Shown piece by piece: positions 13,931 through 25,100 of a DNA stretch of 64,000 nt. The stretch comes from Trichostrongylus colubriformis (Eukaryota; Nematoda; Chromadorea; Rhabditida; Trichostrongylidae). Position 1 is the stretch's first letter. Each line of letters opens with the position of its first letter. Location: positions 34,807,426-34,871,425 of the forward strand of contig OZ022256.1 of NCBI GenBank assembly GCA_963978905.1, read 5' to 3'. Made by a program: the position numbers and the translations under genes. The notes under the pieces were generated by a model that worked only from the letters and a program-made list of their open reading frames with translations, was not told the origin of the DNA and made no database searches.

Positions 13931-16900
13931 CTGTCCGTCTGTCACGAAATTCATATCTCACCTCGCAGTAAAGCTGGGACCATGAATTTTACAAGTGATG
14001 TGAGGGGTGGCAAGGGGACACTAATGGTGGTGGACCGAAAGTGATTGCAACTGATAAGGGCTGATAAGGAGCCTCGGAAGACAAATGTCGCCAGATCCGT
14101 TTCGCCTTTCGCGTTGATGCAAGAGCGCTGGCACTCATAAGTGTTTAGCAGGAGGGGCCAGGGACATTAATGGTGGGTGACTCGCATTGATAACGGTTGA
14201 TAAGATTTGATAAGGAGCGTAAATGGGCTAGAGTCGTCGAATCCGTTTCGCTTTTCGCATTGATCCTGGAGCGCTCATACTCACAGGTCTCTTGAAGAGT
14301 GGGATGGGGACATTGATGGTGGGTGATCCACACTGATAACGGCTGATAAGATTCGATAATGAGCGTAAAAAAACCAGAGTCGTCCAATCCATTTTACCTT
14401 TCGGGTTGATCCCAGAGCGTTCATACTCACATAGTTTTTTGTGGAGTGGGACAGGGACATTGATGGTGGGTGATCCACCTCGATAACGGTTGATAAGATT
14501 TGATAACGAGCGTAAATGGGCTAGAGTCGTCGAATCCGTTTCGCTTTTCGCATTGATCCTGGAGCGCTCATACTCACAGGTCTTTTGAAGAGTGGGACGG
14601 GGACATTGATGGTGGGTGATCCACATTGATAACGGTTGATAAGATTCGATAATGAGCGTAAAAAGGCCAGAGTCGTCTAATCCATTTTACCTTTCGGGTT
14701 GATCCCAGAGCGTTCATACTCACATAGTGTTTTGTGGAGTGGGACAGGGACATTGATGGTGGGTGATCCACCTCGATAACGGTAGATAAGATTTGATAAG
14801 GAGCGTAAATGGGCTAGAGTCGTCGAATCCGTTTTACTTTTCGCATTGATCCTGGAGCGCTCATACTCACAGGTCTCTTGCGGAGTGGGACGGGGACATT
14901 GATGGTGTGTGATCCACATTGATAACGGTTGATAAGAATCGATGATGAGCGTAAAAAGGCCAGAGTCGTCCAATCCATTTTACCTTTCGGGTTGATCCCA
15001 GAGCGTTCATACTCACATAGTGTTTTGTGGAGTGGGACAGGGACATTGATGGTGGGTGATCCACACTGATAACGGTTGATAAGATTTGATGAGGAGCATG
15101 TGAAGGCAAATGTCGTCAAATTCGTTTCGCCTTTCGTGTTGATCCAAGAGCGCCGACACTCATAGCTGTTTAGCAGGGTGGACGGGCACATCTATGGTGG
15201 GTGATCAAAACTGATAATGGCTGATAAGATTCGATAAGGAGCGTGAAAGGGAAATGTCACCAAGGCCGGTTCGCTTTTGCGGCTAACAGCGGAATGTTAC
15301 TTTCGCAGGTATTGTAGGGTACGGGGACCTCAATGGTATTGTTGGGTACAAGGGCCTCAGTGATTCGAAATCGGCTCACAGTGGCTGATAAGGAACCGTT
15401 AGGAATTAGATGGGATAAAATCCTTCACACCGTTAACTACTACTATATGATCGCTCTAGCAAAAGCGTCTGAGTCTCGGTGCCATTGGGTGAACACATTT
15501 TATGTTCTGATATCATTCGCCGATGTATCGACCGCTGAACTGCATGGCGTTCCAAAAAATGGTGCATTTCTCTTGATACTGCGATCTACACTGATAGTCA
15601 TGATACACCTATATTTGTGATAGCAAAGCGAGCGTTTCTCTGGGAATCATTTTCTAATGCGGTACTGGCAGCACCACTGGGTATCGACCGCTAGACTACA
15701 CAAAATTCCAAATAGTGAAGCATGTTTACGAAAACGACAAACATTGATAAGCGGGATATGGATCTACCATCAACGTGTAGGAATTAGATGCTCAGCAAGT
15801 GAACAAATTTTTTCCATTCGATGCATTCGAATACAAAACTATCGATCTCCAAACTATCCAGACTCCCAATGATGACCTAAACCAGTTGGCTGGCGCACAC
15901 TACTGCGCGCGATTCATGTCGATAACGTGCAAAATGGGATCGATGCAAAGCGAGTGATGTATATTAATATCGAAAAGCTTTTTTTTCATCACGCCATCTT
16001 CTCTTCTTTTTTCCAGTTCTATAGCTCAGCTGAAAGCAGAGGAAGGGAAATTTCGCTCAATTCCATACATAACTGTGGACGTGCCGATCAAACCCATTTT
16101 GCACAATATTGCCATGAATGCGCGCAGTAGTGTGCGCCAGCCAACTGGTATTCCTGAACCGCCTAGACCTGCCTTGAAGTAAACAAGAGTTATTGATTTT
16201 TTTTGGAAAAATCCTACAAAACTTTCAGGACAACCTAATATATAACTTAACAACTAAAAGATTATTTTATGGACTCTTTTGGCAATAATCTATGGGTATG
16301 ATGGGGGTGTAGTTGGGACACACGAATCTAGGCCGTGACCCTGTAACAGCCTGTGGCCTTTGACCTAAGCCTTAAATAATTCAGACAATTTGTTCATGTA
16401 AATCGTGTCCTCCTTGCAAGTCTGTTCCGTTCTATAGTCAAATTGTCTGAATTATTCATGTCACAGGGCAAAGGCCACAGGCTGTCACAGGGTCACGGCC
16501 TAGATTCGTGTGTCCCAACTTCACCCGGTATGATGGATATAGAAAAGTTGGATGGAAACCACAAAACAGGAGGTAGGAGTAGTTGGACACGACGTCGTGT
16601 CACAAGGTCGTCATTGTGTTAAAGTCACCCTTTTGAAGAAACTCTTCTTCACCTTTTTTGGTAGTCGTCGGGCCACTCAGCAAAAAAGAACGTCAGTTTT
16701 ATCTTTTTGCATGTATCCCCATACGATGAAGACAATCGTTCTCACAGAGCGCGCCATGGCCCGCACACTCCCTCGTGAAGTGCTATATACAGTCCATTTC
16801 AGAGCGCCATATAGGGCGTGGCCTCATGGACTCGGGTGGGAGTGTATCTATTAGGTTGTTCCAAAAGTCTTGTCATATTTTTCCAAAAAAAATCAGTAAC

Positions 16901-19900
16901 TCTTGTTCACTTCGAGGCAGGTCCAGGCGGTTCAGGAATATGATAGAACGTTCCCTAAGCTTTCTAGGAAAATTCATATTGACCCACCAGATCCCGTGGA
17001 GAGAGCTACAATGCCCGTTGTCGATACCCACCCAACTCGCGGTGTCATCTATTATGAGCGGTCTTGCGGCACCAAAACGACGAAAGCTTGCCACTCCATC
17101 AGCGCTGCATTGGGCAAAGATGTGTGAGCTAGGAGACCGTGCACCGCTGGTTCATCAGCTTCAGCAACGGCGAGATTGACATGAAAGACAAACCACGCTT
17201 GGGACTGTGCTGGTTCTGGGACGCGGAAGGAATGCTTTTCCCGCGAGGTGCTGGTACAAGGCAAGACAGTCACCGCTACCGTATGCACCCACCAGCTCCA
17301 GCAGTTCGTCGTCGCTGTTCGAGAAAAGCGCCGAAAAAGGTCCGCGGTCACCCTCCTACATGACGACGCACGCTCCAATTTCCTCCGATTTCGCGAAAAG
17401 TGCCCAGGCCAAGCTACAGGAGCTCGGCTGGGATATCCTGCCCCACCCGCCATACACTCCAGACATTGCCCTTTCTGACCAACACCTTACCCATCCTCTC
17501 GAATCCTTCCTGGCTAAGAGAAAATTCCTTGATTATGACTTGCTTGCGAAGGCGATCGCTGACTTCTTCGACTCTCAGAACCCAGAGTTCTGGGAGGAGG
17601 GAATCAACGATTTTCCTATAAAGTAGCAGAGGGTTGCCGATAACAATGGTCACTACGTTGTTGCCTAATTGTTATTTTTTGGACGAAAAAAAATAAAAAG
17701 TGAGATCGAAAAAAAATATGACAAGACTTTTGGAACAACCTAATAACTCTCTCACCCCGCCACACGTCTCACTCTCGCCACTCAGGTCACACCCTATCTA
17801 GCGCTGTGAAATGGAATGTATGTATCTGTGTAGTAAGATCGAACTTCGATCTCTTATTGCGCCGTTTCTTTTTTTTTGTCCCTGATTTGTAGTCCTTATC
17901 TGTTTCTCTACTCGTTTTACTCTCTACATTCTATCTCTTTTGCACTTTACTTTGGTTTACTATCCTTCAAGCTAGGAAGTCTCCTTGACCTACTAGAAAA
18001 CACATTGGCAGGTTCCGTGCTCACAAATGATGGTGGTTTCGAACTCTGTGTTGGGCTCAGGACAAGGACATTTGCCAAGTGATCGTGATTTTACGAAGGC
18101 AGTGTTTTCAGAAGCTGGCGGCAGCCCCTCCTCGAGCTGAAAAGGCTGAAAAAGATAACGGAAAAATTGGGAAAGAGCCAGTGAAGAAGGAAAAAGATAC
18201 GAAAAATCCATTCGAGGACGATACGGATGAGGAACACTCCACCGTTCCTGAAGAAGCACCGCCCACAGAGCATGCGTTAGAAGGAGTGACTAAGGAGGCA
18301 CGTAAGGTGGTGTAATGCTGCTTCTCTGATTCATTGTTTTTTTTACTCTTTCTCTTATTGCTTTGGTTGCGCCCTCAATAGAGATAGTAACGCCTTCACA
18401 GTGGACGTTACTACGTCTGCTGAGGGCGCTTTGTTGAACCCTTTTTGTTCACCAGGCAGACTTGATTCCTGATTTAAGATTAAGTTAATGTTTGAATGCG
18501 TAATAACCTTGTAATACTCACTTTGTATTGCAGGTGCTTTATCTTGTGAAGGCTACCCATGAATACAAAGCTGTGGATACAGATGAATTATCATTTTCTC
18601 CTGGCGAAACTCTAAAGGTGAGCGTATTAAGAAAAGTTTGCGTTTTTGATTCTGCTGACGATCCTTCGGGTTTTTCATGGTAGTCATGCTCTGAAAAACG
18701 GTCATAGGAAATTTGGGAGAAGGAAGGCGATCCCATAATCCACATTGTCATTGCGTTTCTTCTTGTACTTTGGAGCAGCGGTTGAAGGAATGTGCCGTGT
18801 CTTTCTCTTATTGGTTTTCTAATTCTGATTCAGTCTGATTATCAGCGCTACAAGCTTCGAGCGAAAATATTCTGCATCGCATTGCATGTGGATTGTGCAT
18901 TTCTTTTGACGGTCAACACTGAATACAGTGTGCCATCCCAATATCCCAAAATTATAACATTGTGTGTCCCTCTGGGTATTGGAAGTACATAAGCTCTTGG
19001 GAGAAAACCAAGCTGTTTGCGCATCTGCGCGGCGGATATCCGCACCTCCGTAAAGGCCATCCTGTTAGAATCTAACTTTTTATTCCGAAGCTCTGTGTGC
19101 TTCTACATCCTGTACGACGGCGGTTATTTGTTACTGTGTCTCACTTTTCTGTCAATTCGTCGAATGGTGCGAAGCAGCAAATCGGGTGAGCAAGGGAATG
19201 GACAAACCCACGGGGAAAATCAGGAATCTTTGATAGTACAATTAGATGTTTCAAAACTCCACCGAGCTAGCAAGCTTCGAACGAATATGGAAGCTGTTTT
19301 GTTCTAGGTTAAGCGAAATGATTTGCACACTGGTTAAGGTGAAGTAGCAAGGGTAAAAAATCTGATGCTGACCGCTTTGATCTATTGCTGCTGAGCGGTG
19401 CTATTTGGGATTGCGCAACATGTGCAGCAAATGCAAATTTTTGCAGTTTTTTTCTAAACATGGATGCGTCATTTACGTCGAGTACAAAAGTAGACGTGCT
19501 AAGTGGTGCGGTAACCAATGGATGGCCGGGGATTTGGACAGAAGGCCACGAAATAGGGCCCTTATTTTATTCTTCGATTTTGGTGGTGGGCATTCCACGG
19601 AGGTCTCGTATCCCTATTTTTTTACTGGAGCTTGAAATGGTAAAAGTCTTCACAAGTTGCTTCGAGCGCGCACATTTCTGCGAAATCCGCCTCGCGACAC
19701 ATGTTAAGGCGCCGGGCTTTTTGAAAGTGGGCATAATCCTTTTGTCGATTAGAGGGAGGAAATGAGATGATGGTCCAGGTGAACTGTATTATGCCTTTTT
19801 GACGATTCACTCTGTCCCTTCTCGATCACGACTGTTCTGGTTCTCCACTGCCTTAGCACCTTTGGCAAGGACAAACCGTCTTCTTTAGCTCGGACTCTAT

Positions 19901-20448
19901 CGTGTAACGCTTGCCGCGCGCTCTTCCTTTGCACGGTCGTCTGCGTTTATTTGTACGTAAATGGCGAACGTCCACGGTATTCAAAAACCTCCAGGTGTCC
20001 ATGTTACATTTGACAGGTAGCTTATTAGGAGATGCAATCGAAGGCATCATCAACAACGTAAAATTTCCTTATGAGCATTTTTTTGACCTTCAATGCTTGA
20101 TGGCGACCTGGGAAACGCTTTAGTGGTCTTTATTACCTCCAAGTCGTTGCACACACTTAGACAATGTTCAGCGGTCCTTGCTCTTTCTCTGGTGAGCGCA
20201 TAACCAAGGAACTGTTGGTGTGTACTGTTTCAGAACAGAAAAGTTACCACTCGATCCTTCGAAATTTTGCCTTTTATGATGGGTGCACATTATATGTATT
20301 AAATAGAATATGCGGGATTTCAAGTTCCTCTGTTTAGGTTCTAGAGTCGAAGCCTGAAGATCAAATTGATGAAGGATGGCAACTAGGCGAGAAATCAGAT
20401 GGGACCCGTGGTGTATTCCCGGAGAACTTTACTAGAAAAATTGAGTGA
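4180..20448 (+). CDS. amph-1: Amphiphysin/BIN1 homologue, BAR-SH3 protein (12 exons)
   Basis: Exons: 4180-4236, 6596-6709, 7355-7471, 7530-7631, 9181-9261, 9469-9558, 10951-11049, 11128-11238, 11346-11501, 18112-18306, 18534-18617, 20338-20448. All junctions are GT-AG and phase 0, giving about 438 aa, near the length I recall for the C. elegans protein (about 460 aa). Residues 1-240 form the N-BAR domain (start MADLFNKHIKKATSRTKEK), which senses and bends membranes. A Pro/Ala-rich linker follows, with two NPF motifs next to acidic residues (NPFDED near 292, NPFEDDTDEE near 341). The C-terminal SH3 domain (375-438) shows ATHEY, DELSF, DEGW and FPENF. In C. elegans, NPF-acidic motifs bind the EH domain of RME-1 in endocytic recycling (family knowledge). 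The start is set by homology; a possible trans-splice acceptor (TTCTTTTAG) ends at 4169. The donors of exons 8 (11229 or 11238) and 10 (18306 or 18309) are ambiguous. Extra small exons in the 6.6-kb intron 9 cannot be excluded. Confidence 0.93.
4959..5152. repeat. 97-bp tandem duplication in amph-1 intron 1
   Basis: Two adjacent copies (4959-5055, 5056-5152), each starting TCGACCACTGTTTCCATTG, with about one difference: a recent duplication. Confidence 0.92.
5744..5820. repeat. 38-bp tandem duplication in amph-1 intron 1
   Basis: GTAGTTGTTACCATTTATTC...GAGTTCAAAA occurs twice in a row with small differences. Confidence 0.8.
8503..8524 (+). other. Intronic G-quadruplex candidate
   Basis: Five runs of three or more G, separated by single A residues, lie on the sense strand of amph-1 intron 4. 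The pre-mRNA could fold a stable quadruplex. Confidence 0.6.
9299..9429. mobile_element. Small TIR MITE, intact copy
   Basis: An almost palindromic 131-bp element in amph-1 intron 5. The arms are CAGCGCTAGACAGGGCGTGG and its mirror (CCACGCCCTGCCTAGCGCTG), flanked by CAGTCCATAC and GTGATGTGGAC. Same family as the interrupted copy at 16788-17820. Confidence 0.82.
12897..12968. repeat. 37-bp tandem duplication in amph-1 intron 9
   Basis: AATGAAATGATTACAAATTC and the following GTAAACTCAT occur twice, period 37. Confidence 0.85.
14010..15440. repeat. 146/147-bp satellite array with dimeric higher-order structure
   Basis: The motif ACATTGATGGTGGGTGATCC or a variant recurs near 14019, 14165, 14311, 14458, 14604, 14751, 14897, 15044 and 15188, a spacing of 146 and 147 alternating. 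Monomers alternate in type: one has GGTCTCTTGAAGAGTGGGA, the other GTGTTTTGTGGAGTGGGAC, giving a 293-bp dimer. Edge units are the most diverged. The long minus-strand ORFs here are by-products of the repeat. Confidence 0.92.
15882..16148. repeat. Inverted copies of the Helitron 3' terminus
   Basis: The sequence from 15882 (CCAGTTGGCTGGCGCACACT) is the reverse complement of the Helitron end at 16148, and similarity continues for about 65 bp inward, including the hairpin. The inner copy is preceded by A, as a minus-strand Helitron 3' end in an AT site would be. This is either a second Helitron inserted tail to tail or a duplicated terminus. Confidence 0.8.
16305..16526. mobile_element. Foldback MITE, MULE-type (10-bp target duplication)
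   Basis: Long terminal inverted repeats (GGGTGTAGTTGGGACACACG... and GGGTGAAGTTGGGACACACG...) extend over about 90 bp each. The flanks are GGTATGATGG at 16295-16304 and GGTATGATGG at 16527-16536, a perfect 10-bp duplication, as Mutator-like transposases make. No coding sequence. Confidence 0.9.
16788..17820. mobile_element. Small TIR MITE interrupted by mariner 2
   Basis: A 138-bp MITE with ends TACAGTCCATTTCAGAGCGC and TACATTCCATTTCACAGCGC (reverse) is cut at its centre by mariner 2. An uninterrupted relative lies at 9299-9429, which shows the empty site. Confidence 0.85.
16851..17743 (+). mobile_element. mariner element 2 (893 bp, degenerate)
   Basis: Terminal inverted repeats start TTAGGTTGTTCCAAAAGTCT on both sides, with TA at 16849-16850 and 17744-17745. 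Coding remnants on the plus strand (about 17139-17625) include the mariner catalytic block LGWDILPHPPYTPDIALSD (near 17425-17480), where the family's SDY is SDQ. The N-terminal third of a normal 345-aa transposase is missing, so the element is non-autonomous and close in structure to mariner 1. Confidence 0.92.
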
Positions 20449-21469
20449 TTCAGCCTTACTTCGCGCTCGTTGCATACAACGTGCTTTTTGCTGACGGTTA
20501 CCATATTTCTATACTACATAGCTTTGCTGATTAACATTTTTTGATTCGTAACCACCTTCTGTTATACATAAGTTTACATGTGCAACATTATACTTTGTTT
20601 TCCCTTGCCCAGAGGCGTCCGTTACGTTTTAATGTTTTAGATGCAGTGCCTTGACAAAGTCGGTTAACATAAAGAACACTAATAACTTCTACGTATTAGT
20701 CGATTTCTTGTAGTTTTTGTCATAATCCTTCATGGTTGTGATGCTTGCTTGCTGCTCCACGGCCTAGTCTTACAACTCATCCATCTTAACATTTTTGAAC
20801 AGATCAGTTATAAACATAAAGCTTGATGCATCTGTGGTTAGTTAAGTGGAAAAATATTTATTGTCCTCACGATCCTTACGTGATGGTTAATGTTCATTTG
20901 CAAAGTTCGGGCTATGTGAGAGATCCGTCCACTGAGGATTCGTACACAGTCAGCTGAATAACCAATTAGATTTAATATAACCATGTTGAGCCACATTTAT
21001 TCTTTTTTCACAATGCGGATAAAAGGGTAAAGGTTCAGCGATTTCTTCAAGGACGCGACATGCTTCCCTCTTTTGTTCTGGATTGGTAGCAGATGGATGC
21101 AATGTGGCTAACTAAATAACTTCCTGGTGCAGCCATTGTACAAATAGTGTGTTCATCCTCCCTGATAGGTCTGTGACCACGCTGCAAACCCCGAAATAAG
21201 TAAAGTCTAAGCGGGACTGGGGCGCCATTTATCCTAGATTTGTTTCTTAGACTATGCAGGCAAGATTGCACACTTATTACCGTGCCAAATCTTACTCTGA
21301 TGCAGATGACATATGAAGGTAAGGGTACGCGAGTTGCCCCCTCCCAAGCCAGCTGCTTCCCGCGCGCGGTTAGTGCATTGCTACTTTCCGTATTGATTTG
21401 GCCGTCGCGAGTCTCGACGACCTGATAGGATTCTTGTGCTTTTCCTACGTCCATGACCGACCAACGAAA
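20449..21469. other. 3' flank of amph-1
   Basis: Contains the amph-1 3' UTR. No AATAAA was found nearby, so the poly(A) site probably uses a variant signal. A 135-aa minus-strand ORF at 21047-21454 is unrecognised. Confidence 0.5.
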
Positions 21470-21709
21470 GGGTGTGTACCTTTATGTCAGGATTTTGCAT
21501 CGCGGCATGTCAAAAGCGAAGCAGTGCGGACGAGCTAAAGGCACCATGTTGTTAGGTCCCGAAGCAATTGCAAGCCAATTGCGTATCGCGCCCCTAGCAT
21601 TACCGTGTAATCGTTCTAAGACCCAAGAACCGCGACGCGCATAGCTCGCACACACTGTGTCGCACGCCGCTGTTCGTCGTGCGAAATCCTGACATAAGCG
21701 TACACACCC
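21470..21709. mobile_element. MULE-type MITE, GGTGTATAC family, copy 2
   Basis: Ends GGGTGTGTAC and inverted GGGTGTGTACGC. The flanks CCAACGAAA and CCAATGGAA look like a 9-bp target duplication with two later changes. The interior has GCGCATAGCTCGCAC and GCGAAATCCTGACATAAGCG. Confidence 0.8.
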
Positions 21710-22142
21710 CCAATGGAATTATGCATGAATCCCGAAGTGGTTAGAAACTCAAGATCAATTTTGCCCCATGCTAGCAGAATCGCTCATGTGTGCTGAGATC
21801 TCTGAGGCCTACGGCAAGGTGCGTGGAAAGAAAGGGCAGATCGCTAGATTCGCTTGGAACTTGTCCTCAAAAAACTTGACGCCGTCGGTATGAATATCAC
21901 TAGTGTCTGGCAAATCTCCTCTTGGCTTAGTACAGGCGCCGGCGTCGTTTTTCCCTGCAACACATGCCTTCGGGATCGCGTCAAGTTTCAGTAAAATGAT
22001 ATTCTTACTGAGGAGACAAAACCACCTGTGGACACTTAGTTTTGAACCAAATCGAATCCCGTGAACTCGCAAAGTGGGGAGGGTTAATAGTGTTTTGATA
22101 TTTGTAAATAACAGCTTATATAATATAGATGAGGCAACTTAC

Positions 22143-25100
22143 TAGCGCTTTTAGAGCTGGAACTGTTTCAATCCTGCTTTTCTTGTAGGGATTGGTGTTG
22201 CAGAATGTGATCGATGGATAGTTGGCAGCTTCTAGTCCCAGCTGCAAGGTGGGCCAGTATCTTCGTTGATTATGGGATTTGAATGCTACCGTAGCGCATT
22301 CTGCATACACTGGACAAGTATTTCTGCCATTTCAGGCACAATGGTTCTGTGTGATTTTCAGTTCCCTATTAGTTTTTAGCCCCCATCCGCGAGTTGGTGT
22401 GATTAAGAAAGCGAGTTCGGGTAATCGCCCTGATTAGAAACACCATTAGGAATACTTCTGGCAATACGTGGAATATGAAAACGGTGATAACTCGGGAACA
22501 GTAGAGAAACAAAGGAATAAAACGATCAGAAACTCGAGAAATGGGACCCTTTCCCACCCAATGATCTCTATCGAGGACGGTTCTCGCACAGCTTCACTGA
22601 AAGGGTGATGCAGACGGCTAACCATGTGAGCGTTGTCCCACTCTCAACAGCCAGTCCACCGTCACCAGTCATCGAACCGATTCAAAGGGGCCGCGATTAG
22701 GATTTTGAGACGTTCTCTTAGCACGAGTTTCTTTACAGATCTTCTCTTGAAAATTTGCCATTTAACTCTCAGAGAACATGCCTTTCCAGTTCTGATTACT
22801 TTTACAACTCAGATGGTGCATTAAGGAAATGGTCGATTTGCTGTACTGCGCAAAACCTTTAAGGGGAGTACCTTGGTATATTATTTGGCGTGCCATCCTC
22901 ATCATTAATTATGCATTTCTTTTAGCCAGCATCGTGACTGGCAATAGAGTTTGAGATATGGAAATAAGGCTTACATTCAACTGAACGATCTTCTCAAATC
23001 GAAGATACTGAGCAAGCGTGTCGGAGAACAAATAGACGAATCCGACGGCGCAAAAAGCCAGTATTATCGACCAAACGACTGCAGCGATGAACTGGAAAAA
23101 ATTCGCAATGCTACCTGGTCTTGCAAAACTAATAATCTCAACGAAGAGATAATTTAAATGCGAAATTAATAGTATAATCTTTTCTTTTGTGACAGATACT
23201 TCTTCGGTGAAAAATGAAAATGGAAAAACACGGTGATTTAGTAAAACACGTGGCCTAGAAACGTATTTTTCCAAATAGCATTAGATTGCTGCCTTTATAA
23301 GTGTTATGTCTTAGCGGAATATTTGCTGAAAGCACAAATACCATTCCTGAAGAAGATTGGTTGTAATTTTTAAGGCTAAGAGTCAGAATCGGGCACGTGT
23401 TGCGGCTGATAAAATATGCATTCTCGGTTCAATAGCCTTCTTCGGTCAACTTCCACAAAAGTGTCACGGGTTACCGATAACTACAACTTCTCTTCCCTTT
23501 AATTAACAGCGACGCTCAATTCTGACTCGATTTGATAGTTCGCGACGGGAGGGACACGCTGAGGGGTTCGATGATTGAAGTGCACTTTTCCTTCAGTTTG
23601 AGAAGAAAAAAACGTCGCAGTTCCCACTAAAAGTGAGATTTGGGAAAGAAAATGAAACAGCGAAAATTCCTCGCATCCTGTGTGAAAGAATCTCTGCACC
23701 GTCTTCGTTGAAGAATGTTTTCGAGATCCACATCTCATATCGCGAAAGTGGTCTCACTCTGTGGATTTCACACTCCGCACGAAGCGCCACGTTGAAGCCG
23801 ACGGGCAGTTGCTCCGCCCATTATTAGTGCCTTCCGGTGTACTCAACGTCGAGATTCCGGATCGCGGTGTGCAACGTGCAAGCCCGAGGTTCCGTATGTA
23901 GTTGGATCCTAAAGTGATAACCGTGCCCCTGGTTTTATTCACAGCACACGGTAATCACATTACCACCCAACTACATGCATATGGTGCCTTTAGACTCATC
24001 GCTGCGCACTCTTCACGCCATGACGCAAAACCCTGACATGAAGGTACACACTGGCTGAGGGGTATTTTGATAAGTTATGGACAAAAGTCGTTGTAAATTC
24101 GCTCTCATCCTAATCATGCCACTTCTTTCAAAGGGGACTTTCCGTCAGCAGCAATGCGATGAGTGCTAATTTTGAATGCCTTGAAGACAACAACGGAAAT
24201 GGGACGGAAAAAGGCAACAATGTATTGGGACGGAAATTATGACGAGCTGCTTAGACCGCGGAAATCGTCAGATGGTATGGCGCGAATACTATGTATGTAA
24301 GTAGTCCCAGTGGTGAGTCAAGGCAGTATCGATTCTTTCAAGGAAGGAACGCATTATTCTCACCGTTGATGCCTGCGCCATGTGTGGAATTCCGTGACAG
24401 GACGATGACTCTCCCCAATCGCGAATGGCAGCCCGCGCTCTGCTAAAAAGTTTAAAATCTGATGTGCTAATAGAAATTTTCGTCTAGACTTCATAGAGAA
24501 GCTAGTTCTCGAATTTCAAGGTCGATGAAACTATGTAGTCAGTTCATGAATACTCAAGCGCTACGGAAAGCTGTGTCTTCTATTTTATTAGAAAGCCGGA
24601 TATTTTCTATGTATACGTGACTTTGGACTATCATATGCAGCCTTCTTTCTGTGCCTTCTGGAAACTTTCTCAGAAGCATTTTTTGCCGTTGTGGTGTTGA
24701 ATGTTAAACGTGACATAGCATGACATTCTTCCTTTCAGCTTTGCTAGTCTTAGTAACACCCTTCTCCATTTCTACAGAGAGATAAGCTACCCCGATTGTC
24801 ATAGAAATCGTCAAAAATTGTTCTGCAGTTCTGAATAAACCTTCTAAATAACTCCCTGTATTCATGGTTTCACGGACAAAGGTGGTATAGCGTGGGGCGC
24901 TCACGCCGACTGAACTCTCCAGCCCTTCGGGATCGCAATTGCTCTGGAAGGAGAAAATTATGGGAGATCGGCCAGTTCGCAACTCATTGCATTGGCTGGA
25001 TCCCGCCACTGCTTTCATCCTCAGTGGGGATACTATGCATGGCGCACCCCTAAATGAGTTTACTTAACACCGATACCTTGCGCTTTATTTATGTCTTCAC

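Larger units (their letters stand above)
13866..16148 (+). mobile_element. Non-autonomous Helitron carrying a satellite array
   Basis: The insert begins with TC (TCCTACTATATATAATTCGC), ends with CTGG, and sits between A13865 and T16149: the Helitron rule of insertion into AT with no duplication. A hairpin (GCGCGCA-GTAG-TGTGCGC) lies 11 nt before the 3' end. Comparison with mariner 2 shows the empty site (CTATCATATTCCTG), which gives the boundaries to the base. It holds a (TCTG)n/(TG)n tract at 13891-13942, a 146/147-bp satellite (about 14010-15440) and an inverted copy of its own 3' end at 15882. No Rep/helicase gene is present, so mobility would need a helper. Confidence 0.88.
13072..16238 (-). 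mobile_element. mariner element 1, split by a Helitron
   Basis: The right end of the transposase lies at 13072-13865, and the 5' terminal 90 bp at 16149-16238, both on the minus strand. TA flanks the whole at 13070-13071 and 16239-16240. Terminal repeats begin TTAGCTTGTCCC and TTAGGTTGTCC. Without the insertion the element is 884 bp, matching mariner 2 (893 bp). The coding remnant (about 13200-13740) has the mariner C-terminal catalytic block (LGWNVLPYRPYSPDIAPSDY) but many frameshifts and lacks the N-terminal helix-turn-helix. Confidence 0.9.

Noticed and set aside
14145..15191. Several overlapping minus-strand ORFs of 65-132 codons
   Set aside because: All are produced by the 146/147-bp satellite, which is open in more than one frame; the period is not a multiple of three.
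21809..22072. 87-codon minus-strand ORF considered as the next DEG/ENaC exon
   Set aside because: The available acceptor gives a different frame from the DEG/ENaC exon at 22143, and no family motif is present.
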